64,000 bases of DNA from Mucilaginibacter sp. SG564 (GCF_013149275.1 NZ_JABGNA010000004.1:186001-250000), one strand, 5' to 3'. Positions 1 through 7,881 are shown, counted from the stretch's first letter. Program-made: numbers and translations. The notes: a model not told the origin generated them from the sequence alone.

Positions 1-420
1 TTCCATGAAAGCTTTCTGATAAGCGTCCAGTGCCTTTGCCCATTGCTTATTCTTTTCATAGAATAAACCCAGCAAATCATAGATGCCTGCCGTGTCGGCC
101 CCCTGTGTATTTAGGGCTTTGGTTGAGATAACGCTCACCTGTTTTTCCATGTTCAGAAAAACCAACAGATCAAGATAATGGATATAGTTATCCGGGAAGG
201 CTGGTTCCAGCTCCATGCAGGTTTTAAAATGGTAACCTGCTGTTTGGTAATCCTTAATCTCGTAATAATATATCATCCCCAACTGGTGATGGGCACGTGC
301 ATATAATGGGTCGTTGCTGATTATCTCGTTCAGTAATTTAAGGGCTTTGGGCGTTTTCCCATATGATATTTTATCGATGGCCTGCAGATACTTCTCCTCG
401 ATAGTATAGTAAGTGTTCAT
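1..420 (-). CDS. TPR-repeat protein (C-terminus outside window)
   Basis: The reading frame is open from an ATG at 420 to the window edge, giving 140 residues and no stop, so the C-terminal part lies outside. The start reads MNTYYTIEEKYLQAIDKISY. The rest is helical and rich in TPR-like spacing (ARAHHQLGMIYYYEIKDY, then GIYDLLGLFYEKNKQWAKAL near the edge), which fits tetratricopeptide repeats used for protein-protein contacts. There is no signal peptide, so a cytoplasmic place is likely. Its partner cannot be told from this fragment. It is transcribed away from the ABC operon and separated from it by more than 300 bases. The frame and TPR nature are fairly sure; the function is unknown. Confidence 0.75.
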   Translation of the reverse strand, partial: MNTYYTIEEKYLQAIDKISYGKTPKALKLLNEIISNDPLYARAHHQLGMIYYYEIKDYQTAGYHFKTCMELEPAFPDNYIHYLDLLVFLNMEKQVSVISTKALNTQGADTAGIYDLLGLFYEKNKQWAKALDAYQKAFME

Positions 421-752
421 AAATTTTAAAATTGCAAAAGCTCACTTTTGGCAAGCATAATTGAATAAATAATGATGTAATAAATTCTGTCCGTGGTGAT
501 GATATTTTTCTAAAACGGACTGGAGAAGAGTATCATTGATGCACAACCCTTCTGCCGGGCCACCATAGGCCACATCATATTTTTAAAGCAGAACGAATTA
601 TTAAACAGCATCATTTATTTTTTTACAAATTTACGCTTATTGATTGGAATTGCAAAATGGAGGGCGAATACCGTAAGGGAGACGCAAATATGCGTCTCTA
701 CATAAAAAAGAAAACGTGGAGACGCATATTTGCGTCTCCAAATTTAAAGAGC
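421..752. other. Intergenic region without a supported gene
   Basis: This 332-base gap lies between two minus-strand genes. It holds the GAGACGC inverted repeats at 678-740 and, next to the TPR gene start, a plain AT-rich upstream stretch. A 43-codon GTG-initiated frame on the minus strand (442-573) is discussed under rejected items. I see no RNA gene or clear terminator other than the repeat hairpins. Confidence 0.6.
678..740. repeat. Pair of inverted GAGACGC hairpin repeats
   Basis: The unit GAGACGCAAATATGCGTCTC occurs at 679-698, and its exact reverse complement lies at 719-738. Each unit is itself an 8-bp inverted repeat with a 4-base loop, and the two together form a longer hairpin with a 20-base AT-rich loop. 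It sits 12 bases past the stop of the small gene at 753-995, so it may end transcription. From memory, similar GAGACGC palindromes are dispersed in Bacteroidota and cyanobacteria. Confidence 0.85.
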
Positions 753-995
753 TTAAGCAGCTATAGCAGCTTTAACACCTTCGATCAAAAAATTGTTCTT
801 TAATTCCTTTTCGGAAATGATCACGCTGAAATCATCATATTTTACGCCATGCTCCAAAGGATACAAGGTGTATCCTCTTTTTAAAGCATCGTATACGCCC
901 AGTTCAAATATTTCGTCTTGTTTTTTTCCTTTTATCTTGGCGCCGCTCACTAACTGGTAAGCGTCGAGTATGGGTTCAAAGTTATTAGTCTTCAT
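753..995 (-). CDS. Small hypothetical protein downstream of the ABC operon
   Basis: This is an 80-residue protein starting MKTNNFEPILDAYQLVSGAK. The frame extends upstream to a GTG at 1007, but the ATG at 995 is the more natural start. It has no signal peptide or membrane segment. It is mixed alpha/beta, with a charged middle (KGKKQDEIFELGVYDALKRG) and an Ala-rich end. The start lies 35 bases after the stop of the ABC ATPase gene on the same strand, so it is probably the last gene of that operon. I do not recognise the family. Codon use and a clean frame support a real gene. Confidence 0.55.
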   Translation of the reverse strand: MKTNNFEPILDAYQLVSGAKIKGKKQDEIFELGVYDALKRGYTLYPLEHGVKYDDFSVIISEKELKNNFLIEGVKAAIAA

Positions 996-1030
996 AGTGC
1001 ACAACACTATACAATTACTTTGCCATTTTT

Positions 1031-1780
1031 TTAGCCGAACCAGTCGAAAAGGTCATTTTGCTTTAAATCTGACTTTTGTTTGTTGTTCAGATCGCGCAAT
1101 ACCAGCCCTTCGCTCATTTGTATGATCCGTGTGCCATAATTGTAGGCGTCTTTAAGATTATGGGTGATCAGTATGGCAGTCAGTTTAAAATCTGCGATCA
1201 GTTTATCAGCCGTACGCATCACAACCTCTGCCGATCGAGGATCAAGCGCAGCAGTAGGCTCGTCCAGTAACAGTACCTTGCAGCTATCCATCACACTCAT
1301 CAGCAAGGTTAAAGCCTGGCGCTGGCCTCCCGATAGTGTCCCCATGGATTGCTCTACTTTATTTTCCAGGCCCATGCCCAGCGAGGCTATTTTTTCTTTA
1401 ACCTCCTGCTTGAACTTATTGTTGATACCGACAGATAAACCTTTGGCTTTTGTGCGTATAGCAGCCAGCCTAAAATTATCCAGAATACTCAGATCAGATG
1501 CCGTACCACTCACCGGGTTCTGGAAAACACGCGCGATCCATTGGCTACGGCGGTAATCAGGTAGTTTACTTACATTGTTTTCATCAATGCTGATGCTACC
1601 TGCATCCGGGAATACGCTCCCGGCTACGAGGTTAAGCAAAGTGGTTTTACCAGACCCGTTAGAGCCTACGATCACCAGGAATTCTCCTTCTGCAATGGTT
1701 AGTGTGATTCCATTAACAGCGTTAACCTGGTTGGCCTTACCTTTATTAAAAGTCTTATGTATATCGTTTATCGTTATCAT
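1031..1780 (-). CDS. ABC transporter ATP-binding protein (TrpZ-like)
   Basis: This 249-residue ATPase powers an importer. It has a complete set of motifs: Walker A GSNGSGKTT (39-47), Q-loop near Q87, signature LSGGQ (149-153), Walker B LLLDEP (170-175) and switch His in ITHN (about 207). It overlaps the permease gene upstream by 4 bp (ATGA), a sign of translational coupling. With a PF04392-type binding lipoprotein and a branched-chain-type permease it forms the COG1101/COG4120/COG2984 (TrpXYZ-like) set. Members in Firmicutes take up tryptophan or tyrosine; the substrate here cannot be read from sequence. The order on the minus strand is binding protein, permease, ATPase, small orphan. Confidence 0.9.
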   Translation of the reverse strand: MITINDIHKTFNKGKANQVNAVNGITLTIAEGEFLVIVGSNGSGKTTLLNLVAGSVFPDAGSISIDENNVSKLPDYRRSQWIARVFQNPVSGTASDLSILDNFRLAAIRTKAKGLSVGINNKFKQEVKEKIASLGMGLENKVEQSMGTLSGGQRQALTLLMSVMDSCKVLLLDEPTAALDPRSAEVVMRTADKLIADFKLTAILITHNLKDAYNYGTRIIQMSEGLVLRDLNNKQKSDLKQNDLFDWFG

Positions 1781-2646
1781 GATGATCGGAGTGATGATAA
1801 ACGGGGTAAACTAACTATCAACAATACGAAAACAGCGGTAACTATTTTGAGCATATTCGGATCGACGCCGATGGCCAGGGTAACCGCCAGCACCAGTTGA
1901 AATACCACGGCCCCGGCCAACACCAAAATTAAACTGAGCCAAACACTGGTAATCCGTAACCAATTAATGATTGACTCGGCAATAATAACCGAGCCCAGGC
2001 CAACGATCACAATACCTATACCCATATTGATATCGGCAAAGTCCTGCGATTGTACAAAAAAGTAGCCGCTCAGGGCTGTTAGAGCGTTGGCTAAGGCCAA
2101 ACCGGTGATCTTCATCCGGTCGGTATTAACCCCCAGTGCCCTGATCATAGACTCGCTGTTGCCTGTTGCCCGCATGGCTATGCCAAAATCTGTTTTGAGC
2201 AAGTAACCGATCAAAAAAGTGATCAGAATAACAAATACCAATAATATCCAAAAGGTATTCTGGTTAGCATCCGTCACTATCTGTATCGACGAAAACAGCG
2301 AAACCAGGTTACTCAAAGGTATATTGGAGCGACCCATAATAGTGAGATTTACCGAATACAGGGCAGTCATAACCAAAATACCGGCCAGCAAAGCGTTTAT
2401 TTTAAGCTTGGTATGGATCAGGCCTGTTAATGCACCAGCTATCCCGCCGGCAATGATCACCGCCGGCAAAATAATATATGGCGACTGGTGGTGTGTAAGC
2501 ATCACAGCCGTAACAGCGCCACCCAGCGTATAACTGCCATCGGTAGTAATGTCCGGGATATTAAATATCTTCATAGAGATAAAAATACCCAGCGCCAAAG
2601 CCGCGTAGCAAAATCCCAGTGTTACCGTGGTGAGATAAAAATCCAT
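1777..2646 (-). CDS. ABC transporter permease (TrpY-like)
   Basis: This 289-residue integral inner-membrane protein has about eight to nine hydrophobic helices. It belongs to the branched-chain-amino-acid permease type (LivH/RbsC fold) as used in TrpXYZ-like systems. The stretch GYLLKTDFGIAMRATGNSES is the usual cytoplasmic coupling loop that meets the ATPase. Its ATG directly follows the stop of the binding-protein gene (TAA then ATG with no gap), and its end overlaps the ATPase start by 4 bp. The three genes are therefore surely one operon. The length is normal for the family. Confidence 0.88.
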   Translation of the reverse strand: MDFYLTTVTLGFCYAALALGIFISMKIFNIPDITTDGSYTLGGAVTAVMLTHHQSPYIILPAVIIAGGIAGALTGLIHTKLKINALLAGILVMTALYSVNLTIMGRSNIPLSNLVSLFSSIQIVTDANQNTFWILLVFVILITFLIGYLLKTDFGIAMRATGNSESMIRALGVNTDRMKITGLALANALTALSGYFFVQSQDFADINMGIGIVIVGLGSVIIAESIINWLRITSVWLSLILVLAGAVVFQLVLAVTLAIGVDPNMLKIVTAVFVLLIVSLPRLSSLRSS

Positions 2647-3621
2647 TTATTTAACAGCCTCAAAATCTGAGGGTACAGTAATGTTATATTTTTTGGCAGC
2701 GGCAGGATTATACACCCGTTTCCTGATCTTCACCATCTGCGGCGCCAGGCCATCAGTTTTATGATTTTTCAGGAAGTAAGCAGCCTGTTCGCCCGCCTGG
2801 TAACCCCATTGATAAATATCGGCACCAAAAGCAGCTACCGCACCGCGTTGTACTAAACCGGCCTCGCTGGTAAATATGGGCACATTTTTTTGGTTGCAGC
2901 TTTTCAAAATGGTCTCAAAAGCAGCGAAAACAGTATTGTCTGGGTTGGCAAAAAAGGCATCAATATTCTTATTCAACAGTGATTGTGTAACTAATTGAGC
3001 ATCTGCAGAAGAATTTAAGGGTAAGGCAACAATGGTTACATTTTGCTTTTCGGCCAGTGATTTGATACGGTTCAGCGCATCGGTAGATTGTGGTTCCGAT
3101 TGATTATAGATCATCCCGATCACCAGCTTTGCTCCTTTGGGTTTTAGTAATTTAGGGATGATGGCGAATGAGGTATCTATATAATTCAGGTCCTCTACCG
3201 CACCAAAAAGATTGGCTGGGGCTTTGCCACTGCCATCAAGTACTTTCATACGTTCGGGCACCGGCGATACCATAGCAAAAATGGGTATGGCTTTGGTTTT
3301 TTGAATCGCGGTAACTGTCGATAAAGTGGTACAGGTAGCCAGCAGATCAACATTTTCAGAAACAAAATGGTTTACGATCTGGGTTAGCGTAGGGATATTG
3401 CCTTGCGCATTGCTGTATTCTATCTGTACTGTTTTTTTAGCCTCGCTAAAACCTTCTTTCTTTAAGGCATCTGTAAAACCGGTGCGAGCCTGTGCTATAG
3501 TGGCATCTTCAAAGGCATCCACAAAACCCACTACAGGGACAGCCGTCGACTTGGGTTTGGGTTTGCACGATACAATCGCGATCAATAAAAATGCTATGGG
3601 TAGATATTTAAAAAACTTCAT
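2647..3621 (-). CDS. ABC transporter substrate-binding lipoprotein (TrpX-like)
   Basis: This 324-residue solute-binding protein captures the ligand for the transporter. The N-terminus is a lipoprotein leader ending in IVSC, with the lipidated Cys at 19, so it is anchored to a membrane on the periplasmic side. The mature part shows the PF04392 layout: VVGFVDAFEDATIAQARTGF near the start, then ATCTTLSTVTAIQKT and PIFAMVSPVP, and an IFTSEAGLVQRGAVAAFGAD segment typical of TrpX-like proteins. It is the first gene of the operon and ends exactly where the permease starts. A family assignment to amino-acid (Trp/Tyr) uptake is likely, but the actual ligand is not shown. Confidence 0.88.
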   Translation of the reverse strand: MKFFKYLPIAFLLIAIVSCKPKPKSTAVPVVGFVDAFEDATIAQARTGFTDALKKEGFSEAKKTVQIEYSNAQGNIPTLTQIVNHFVSENVDLLATCTTLSTVTAIQKTKAIPIFAMVSPVPERMKVLDGSGKAPANLFGAVEDLNYIDTSFAIIPKLLKPKGAKLVIGMIYNQSEPQSTDALNRIKSLAEKQNVTIVALPLNSSADAQLVTQSLLNKNIDAFFANPDNTVFAAFETILKSCNQKNVPIFTSEAGLVQRGAVAAFGADIYQWGYQAGEQAAYFLKNHKTDGLAPQMVKIRKRVYNPAAAKKYNITVPSDFEAVK

Positions 3622-3714
3622 TTTACTAAGTTATGTAATTGCCTATAAAAGTAACAGCAGAACGGCAAAAGGTGAAATTAGTTTGACCAATATCCCCACA
3701 TTTGGTGATGCCTG

Positions 3715-4170
3715 CTATTGTGCCTTGCTCAACTCATCTATTAGTGCTGTCTGCGCCGGATTTATCTTCACCTTGGCTGTATCGATATCAAACCATGCGG
3801 CTCTGTCCACCTCGGGGAACGATTGTTGCTTGCCACAGCGCGGTGGCCACTCTATTTCAAAGTGATTGCTTCTGATGGCCAAATGATCTATGTCGCCTTC
3901 TACGGCCCACACATATACTTTTTTGCCACCTTTTTGTGTAATTGGGCTAAGACTGATGAATTCACCGATAATCGCCTGCCCCGTTTCTTCCTCAAACTCC
4001 CGTTTGGCAGCCTCCAAGGGGTCTTCGTCATCCAAAAACTCCCCCTTGGGTACCGACCAACTGCCGTTGTCCTTATTTTTAAAGAACGGCCCGCCCGGAT
4101 GCACCAAAAAAGCCTCCAAATTACCTTCGGTTTTCCGGTATAGTAGTATTCCTGCGCTTTGTTTACCCAT
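3715..4170 (-). CDS. NUDIX hydrolase
   Basis: This 151-residue cytoplasmic enzyme hydrolyses a nucleoside diphosphate linked to another moiety. The Nudix box is canonical: G43, E49, then REFEEETG (57-64), matching GX5EX7REUXEEXGU, so the Mg-binding glutamates are present. The opening SAGILLYR and the PKGE segment resemble the MutT-like and diadenosine-polyphosphate hydrolase branch. Substrate specificity cannot be read from sequence. It is divergent from the SRPBCC gene across 63 bases and has no operon partner. The next minus-strand gene starts 94 bases further on. Confidence 0.88.
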   Translation of the reverse strand: MGKQSAGILLYRKTEGNLEAFLVHPGGPFFKNKDNGSWSVPKGEFLDDEDPLEAAKREFEEETGQAIIGEFISLSPITQKGGKKVYVWAVEGDIDHLAIRSNHFEIEWPPRCGKQQSFPEVDRAAWFDIDTAKVKINPAQTALIDELSKAQ

Positions 4171-4233
4171 GGTTAATATTTAAAAGCAAGTTAATAAAAG
4201 GGTAAGGTATTATGATTATTTTTATAACAAACA

Positions 4234-4743
4234 ATGCTACCGTATATGACCGATAACCCCTGGACAAGCTTTAAACTAACTGCCGATTTTAACACCAACG
4301 TCCGTCATATTTATGAGGCCTGGGCCACTCCTGCCGGACTCGAAAGCTGGTTTTTACGCCAGGCTGATTTTTATACCATAGTTGGTCGACAGCGCGAAAA
4401 AAACGAATTCATCAGCAAAGAAGATACCTATTCCTGGTACTGGCATGGTTTTGACGACGACACCGTAGAGAACGGCCAGGTACTGGAAAACAATGGCGCC
4501 GATCTGCTCAAATTCACCTTTACCGGTGGCAGCGTAGTAACCATTGATATCCAGAACAAATACGGCCTTACCCTCATCGAACTTACCCAGGAAAATATCC
4601 CCCTGGAAGATGACCCGGCAAAAAATCTGTATGTACAATGTCAGCTTGGGTGGACTTTTTATCTCACCAATCTGAAATCGGTGATCGAAGGTGGTAAGGA
4701 TCTGCGAAATAAAAGAGTAGATTTGTTTACCAGTTTTAAATAA
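4234..4743 (+). CDS. SRPBCC (AHSA1-like START-fold) protein
   Basis: This is a 169-residue protein of the Aha1-C/START fold, which forms a helix-grip pocket for small hydrophobic ligands or binds partners. The typical opening of the family is present: FKLTADFNTNVRHIYEAWATPAGLESWF, in which the aromatic WF follows the first helix. Further features are GFDDDTVENGQVLENNGADLLKFTF and the last helix QLGWTFYLTNLKSVIEGG. A second Met at codon 5 (4246) is an equally good start. It has no signal peptide and the function of this member is unknown. It is followed by the short-word repeats at 4744-4793. Confidence 0.8.
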   Translation: MLPYMTDNPWTSFKLTADFNTNVRHIYEAWATPAGLESWFLRQADFYTIVGRQREKNEFISKEDTYSWYWHGFDDDTVENGQVLENNGADLLKFTFTGGSVVTIDIQNKYGLTLIELTQENIPLEDDPAKNLYVQCQLGWTFYLTNLKSVIEGGKDLRNKRVDLFTSFK

Positions 4744-4793
4744 TTTGTCTGAACCTTGATTAACCAGATTAGAGGATTGAGAGGATTATTTGA
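4744..4793. repeat. Short-word (stutter) repeat after SRPBCC gene
   Basis: Directly after the stop, the sequence repeats the words AGAGGATT, GAGAGGATTA and TTTGATT with small changes. It is the simplest example of the stutter repeats seen at several other stop codons in this window, and has no clear reverse-complement half here. Confidence 0.45.
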
Positions 4794-4794
4794 T

Positions 4795-4877
4795 TTTGTC
4801 ATGCTGAATGGAGTGAAGCATCTATTACTCAATACGCATAATTCATTAATAGATCCTTCGTTTATCAGGATGACAAA
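4795..4877. repeat. GTCAT-type imperfect palindrome, copy 1
   Basis: This 83-base element is bounded by TTTGTCATGCTGAA at the left and TCAGGATGACAAA at the right, which are near-perfect reverse complements. Inner arms GAAGCATCTA and TAGATCCTTC also pair, leaving a variable centre. A diverged copy lies at 50437-50518, with nearly identical arms and an unrelated centre. No coding capacity is seen, and it appears to be a REP-like dispersed element. Confidence 0.85.
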
Positions 4878-4934
4878 CGAAGATGCTTATCGTTTTTTCA
4901 TTTTCCGCTGACAAAAAACATCTATAATATTTTT

Positions 4935-4942
4935 TAGCTTTG
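4935..4942 (+). promoter_or_regulatory. Candidate -7 element for riboflavin synthase gene
   Basis: TAGCTTTG matches the Bacteroidota -7 consensus TAnnTTTG exactly and lies 41 bases before the ATG. No convincing -33 TTG is visible. Between it and the start is a small hairpin, CCCCCTTTAGGGGG (4961-4974), and a G-run just before the ATG. There is no FMN riboswitch in this short leader. Confidence 0.4.
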
Positions 4943-4983
4943 ACACCAATCAAAAACTCCCCCTTTAGGGGGTTGGGGGGCAT

Positions 4984-5568
4984 ATGTTTACAGGAATTAT
5001 AGAAACTTTGGGTAAAGTGACCGATCTGCAGCAAGATCAGGGCAACTTACATATCACTATTGAATCAGCTATTTCGCACGAATTAAAGATCGACCAATCG
5101 GTGGCGCATAACGGGGTTTGCTTAACAGTAGTAGCGCTGGCCGATGGCTTGCACGTGGTTACCGCCATTGAAGAAACGCTGAACAAAAGCAGCCTGGGTC
5201 ATCTGAAAGTTGGCGAACCTGTAAACCTGGAACGCTGTATGCAAATGAATGCTCGGCTTGATGGACACATTGTTCAGGGTCATGTTGATCAGACTGCTGT
5301 TTGCACCGCCTTCAAGGAGCTCGATGGAAGCTGGGAGTACACTTTTGAGTACGATTCCTCTACCGGTAATGTCACCGTCGAAAAAGGATCTGTATGTGTC
5401 AACGGCATCAGTTTAACCGTAGTTAACTCCAAAGTCAATAGTTTTTCAGTGGCTATTATCCCCTATACTTTTGAGCATACCAACCTGCACAATGTACGCG
5501 AAGGATCAGTAGTTAACCTGGAGTTTGATATCATTGGCAAGTATGTAGCCAGGCTCATGCAGCGCTAA
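4984..5568 (+). CDS. ribE: Riboflavin synthase (alpha subunit)
   Basis: This 194-residue enzyme makes riboflavin from two molecules of 6,7-dimethyl-8-ribityllumazine in the cytoplasm. The hallmark N-terminus MFTGIIETLGKV is present. Two lumazine-binding barrels follow: NGVCLTVV (about 39-46) in the first, and VNGISLTVV (about 139-147) in the second, with the DGHIVQGHVD segment between. The length is normal for the family. The gene is not with other rib genes here. Its stop overlaps the stop of the convergent TPR gene by 4 bp. A GC hairpin and a G-run sit directly before the ATG and could limit ribosome access. Confidence 0.95.
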   Translation: MFTGIIETLGKVTDLQQDQGNLHITIESAISHELKIDQSVAHNGVCLTVVALADGLHVVTAIEETLNKSSLGHLKVGEPVNLERCMQMNARLDGHIVQGHVDQTAVCTAFKELDGSWEYTFEYDSSTGNVTVEKGSVCVNGISLTVVNSKVNSFSVAIIPYTFEHTNLHNVREGSVVNLEFDIIGKYVARLMQR

Positions 5569-6713
5569 CGGGCCAGTTCGTCCAGCCGCGATTTGGAATA
5601 AGCTACATATTTCTGCTGTTTTTCGGGTGGCTTGCTGTTGGTGTATTTCTTATAATATTTTGAAGCCATTTGTTTGTTTCTCAGCCCGGTATCATAAACT
5701 GATGCCAACAGGTAATAGAGGATCGGTTTCTCTGAAAATTGCATAGCTTTTTGATACGCCCAAACCGCCTTTTGGTATTTTTTGCGCACCTCGTAACTGT
5801 CGGCCATTTCAGCATAATAATCGCCAATGTTGGATGAGATGCCCTCTTTAATGGCATTATCCAGATTTTGAATGGCTTTGGGTTGATCTTTAAGCGCTTT
5901 GTAGGCCAGGGCGGCTACGTAAAAGCTGGTTTCTGTTTGTTCCATCATATTGAGGTCGGCAAAGGTTTCCACACTGCAAGTATAGTTTTTGAGATTGTAG
6001 TAAGCCACTCCAAGCTTGGTTAATACATACCCGGAACGATTGCCTAGATCTATCAGTTTTAAACAAGTGGTTTTAGTTTCCTCGAATTTGTCCTGCGATG
6101 AAACCAGTTTGAGCAGACTTTGCAACAAAATCATATTGTCAGGATCCTTAGCAATGGCTCCATTCAATACTTTTTCGGCCACAGGGTACTGTTTCAGGTT
6201 TACATAAAGATCGCTCAAATCGGATGCTACATCTGGCTCGGCAGGATTCAATTTATTAGCTTTTTGTAAGTAATAGATCATGCTACCAAAATCAGATTTA
6301 TCACCCGCTATTTTACCCAATTGTTTGTACACTATAAAATTGCTACTGTCCTTTCGGGCTATCAATTTATAATAAGTTTCGGCTTTCAAATTATTACCCC
6401 GGCGCAGGTTAACAGTGCCCAGGCTAAATAAGGCCATGGTATTGGTTGAGTCAGCATCGTAAATACGTTGATAATACCCCTCCGCATCGGGCAGCCGACC
6501 GGCCATTTGCGATGTATAAGCCAGTTTGCCCAATACCCGGATATTGCTCACTGGTTCTGGATATGTTTTTTTAAGATAATCCGCAGCTTCGGCAAAGCGC
6601 TGGTTCTGATAATAATCAAGTAATAGGGAATCGTTTACAGCCGGTTGCTGCTGGGCCTCTACACCTGCCGAACAACAAAAAACAAGGAGAAAGAATAATA
6701 TAAGGTTTTTCAT
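5565..6713 (-). CDS. Secreted TPR-repeat protein
   Basis: This 382-residue protein has a cleavable signal peptide (MKNLILFFLLVFCCSAGVEA, cut before QQQP), so it is periplasmic or on the outer membrane. From about residue 30 onward it is a row of TPR-like helix pairs, for example NTMALFSLGTVNLRRGNNLK, NFIVYKQLGKIAGDKSDFGS and YYAEMADSYEVRKKYQKAVW. Such proteins are scaffolds for complexes. No partner is evident. It converges with ribE and the two genes overlap by 4 bp at their stops. A 41-base inverted repeat sits immediately before the ATG. The function is unknown. Confidence 0.85.
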   Translation of the reverse strand: MKNLILFFLLVFCCSAGVEAQQQPAVNDSLLLDYYQNQRFAEAADYLKKTYPEPVSNIRVLGKLAYTSQMAGRLPDAEGYYQRIYDADSTNTMALFSLGTVNLRRGNNLKAETYYKLIARKDSSNFIVYKQLGKIAGDKSDFGSMIYYLQKANKLNPAEPDVASDLSDLYVNLKQYPVAEKVLNGAIAKDPDNMILLQSLLKLVSSQDKFEETKTTCLKLIDLGNRSGYVLTKLGVAYYNLKNYTCSVETFADLNMMEQTETSFYVAALAYKALKDQPKAIQNLDNAIKEGISSNIGDYYAEMADSYEVRKKYQKAVWAYQKAMQFSEKPILYYLLASVYDTGLRNKQMASKYYKKYTNSKPPEKQQKYVAYSKSRLDELAR

Positions 6714-6752
6714 ATAACTAATTATTTAGTTAAACTAAACTATTAGTTATAT
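6712..6752. promoter_or_regulatory. Inverted repeat at the start codon of the TPR gene
   Basis: The arms ATATAACTAATTATTTAGT (6712-6730) and ACTAAACTATTAGTTATAT (6734-6752) pair with two mismatches around a 3-base loop. The repeat abuts and partly covers the ATG (6711-6713, minus strand). It could be an operator between the two divergent genes or an mRNA hairpin that hides the start. Confidence 0.6.
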
Positions 6753-6829
6753 ATCAATAATCCAAATTCCAAACAATTTTTATTTCCCGGGGTTAATGAG
6801 ATATACTTTAAATTAAAAAACACAACAGT

Positions 6830-7120
6830 ATGGATAAGTTAAAGAAGTTTGAACTGATGGAGAAAATTGTCCATGAATTGGAAGACTTGAAGAATAGTCA
6901 GCAGGCCATTATTACCAAGCTGGCCAAAATTGAAGTAGACAATATAGAGCTTGGCGACAAAAGACTGGAAAAGGACCTTCCGGATATGCATCAGCGCGTA
7001 GCCGACAACCTGGACAATATCACCAGTATCCTGGAAGACTTTGCCCAGCAAACCAGTAATTTTAGCGATAACAACAACATTCAGGCGCTGAAAGAACAAG
7101 ACGCCATCAACAAATTATAA
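6830..7120 (+). CDS. Small coiled-coil protein
   Basis: This 96-residue, acidic, cytoplasmic protein begins MDKLKKFELMEKIVHELEDL. Heptad-like spacing of Leu and Ile through residues 1-55 (FELMEKIVHELEDLKNSQQA, then IITKLAKIEVDNIELGDKRL) predicts a coiled coil. The tail is polar and Asn-rich (NFSDNNNIQALKEQD). The clean frame, its own strong terminator and the codon use support a real gene. I do not recognise the family. It is divergent from the secreted TPR gene and shares the 116-base region between them. Confidence 0.65.
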   Translation: MDKLKKFELMEKIVHELEDLKNSQQAIITKLAKIEVDNIELGDKRLEKDLPDMHQRVADNLDNITSILEDFAQQTSNFSDNNNIQALKEQDAINKL

Positions 7121-7126
7121 AACTTG

Positions 7127-7153
7127 AATCCCCGGAAACGGGGATTTTTTTTT
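7127..7153 (+). terminator. Rho-independent terminator of the coiled-coil gene
   Basis: The stem AATCCCC/GGGGATT with loop GGAAAC is followed by nine T residues, starting 6 bases after the stop codon. It is a textbook intrinsic terminator, uncommon in this AT-rich genome. Confidence 0.9.
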
Positions 7154-7197
7154 CCTTTTCTGCCTATGGCTAATGGAGGCGCAGATCGGCGATATGG

Positions 7198-7881
7198 CTA
7201 CTTTTTTCTATTCTCTTTAATATCCTGGTTGTATTTTTTAATGGCTTCGTAATAGTTTTTTGTTTTAGCGTATTCAAAAGCATCAGCGTTTTGCTCAACC
7301 ATGGGCATTAAATTTTCAGCAGATACCTTCAATATAGGTCCATCTCCTTTTTGTATACCGACCAATGTTTCGGGCATAAATTTAGTGTTATCCTCTTCAC
7401 TTAAAAGCGAATAAGCATTAATAGGCCCAGAAATTACTTTGAACATCCAACAGCTATCTTTTGCCATTCCTTTATACCATTTATCTTCAACCTCACCTTC
7501 GGCAAGATTACGTTCGAGGCTCAGGGTTTCATCAGAGTATATTTTTTTGATTTTATTGGGATCATTTTTGGGGAGGTTCCTGTCTAAAAATAAAACATAG
7601 GTTTTATGCTTTGTAGTATCTAAATATATTTTAGAATATACCTGCCTTTTTGAGCTATCAGCCATTGTTATCACATAAACATAATCAAAATTGTAACTTC
7701 TACCCCCTCCCTTCTCGCTCAAAAAACCCATGTTCATCCTGTTTTGCATTTGTGATTGAGTAAACTGCTTGTTCCACATATTATTAACGGCATTCATTCT
7801 CGCATTCATATTTTGTGCGGATGCCTTCTGGGCGAACAGGATTAGTATGACAAGGGCAAAACGAGTATACAGTGGTTTCAT
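7198..7881 (-). CDS. Exported hypothetical protein
   Basis: This 227-residue protein has a signal peptide ending in ASAQ (about residue 23), so it is exported. After a Met/Asn-rich stretch (NMNARMNAVNNMWNK), the body alternates beta strands, for example YVYVITMADSSKRQVYSKIY and KTYVLFLDRNLPK. It ends in a basic helix (YNQDIKENRKK). I do not recognise the family and see no catalytic motif. It ends 45 bases from the terminator of the coiled-coil gene and is divergent from the ketopantoate-reductase-like gene. Confidence 0.65.
   Translation of the reverse strand: MKPLYTRFALVILILFAQKASAQNMNARMNAVNNMWNKQFTQSQMQNRMNMGFLSEKGGGRSYNFDYVYVITMADSSKRQVYSKIYLDTTKHKTYVLFLDRNLPKNDPNKIKKIYSDETLSLERNLAEGEVEDKWYKGMAKDSCWMFKVISGPINAYSLLSEEDNTKFMPETLVGIQKGDGPILKVSAENLMPMVEQNADAFEYAKTKNYYEAIKKYNQDIKENRKK

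Noticed and set aside
442..573. A 43-codon GTG-initiated frame on the minus strand (reads GGPAEGLCINDTLLQSVLEK..)
   Set aside because: No ATG, no ribosome site and no recognised family; amino-acid content looks plausible but length is too short to judge without comparison with related genomes.
4744..4983. FMN riboswitch before riboflavin synthase
   Set aside because: The conserved FMN-aptamer blocks are absent; the region is taken up by a dispersed palindrome and a short leader.
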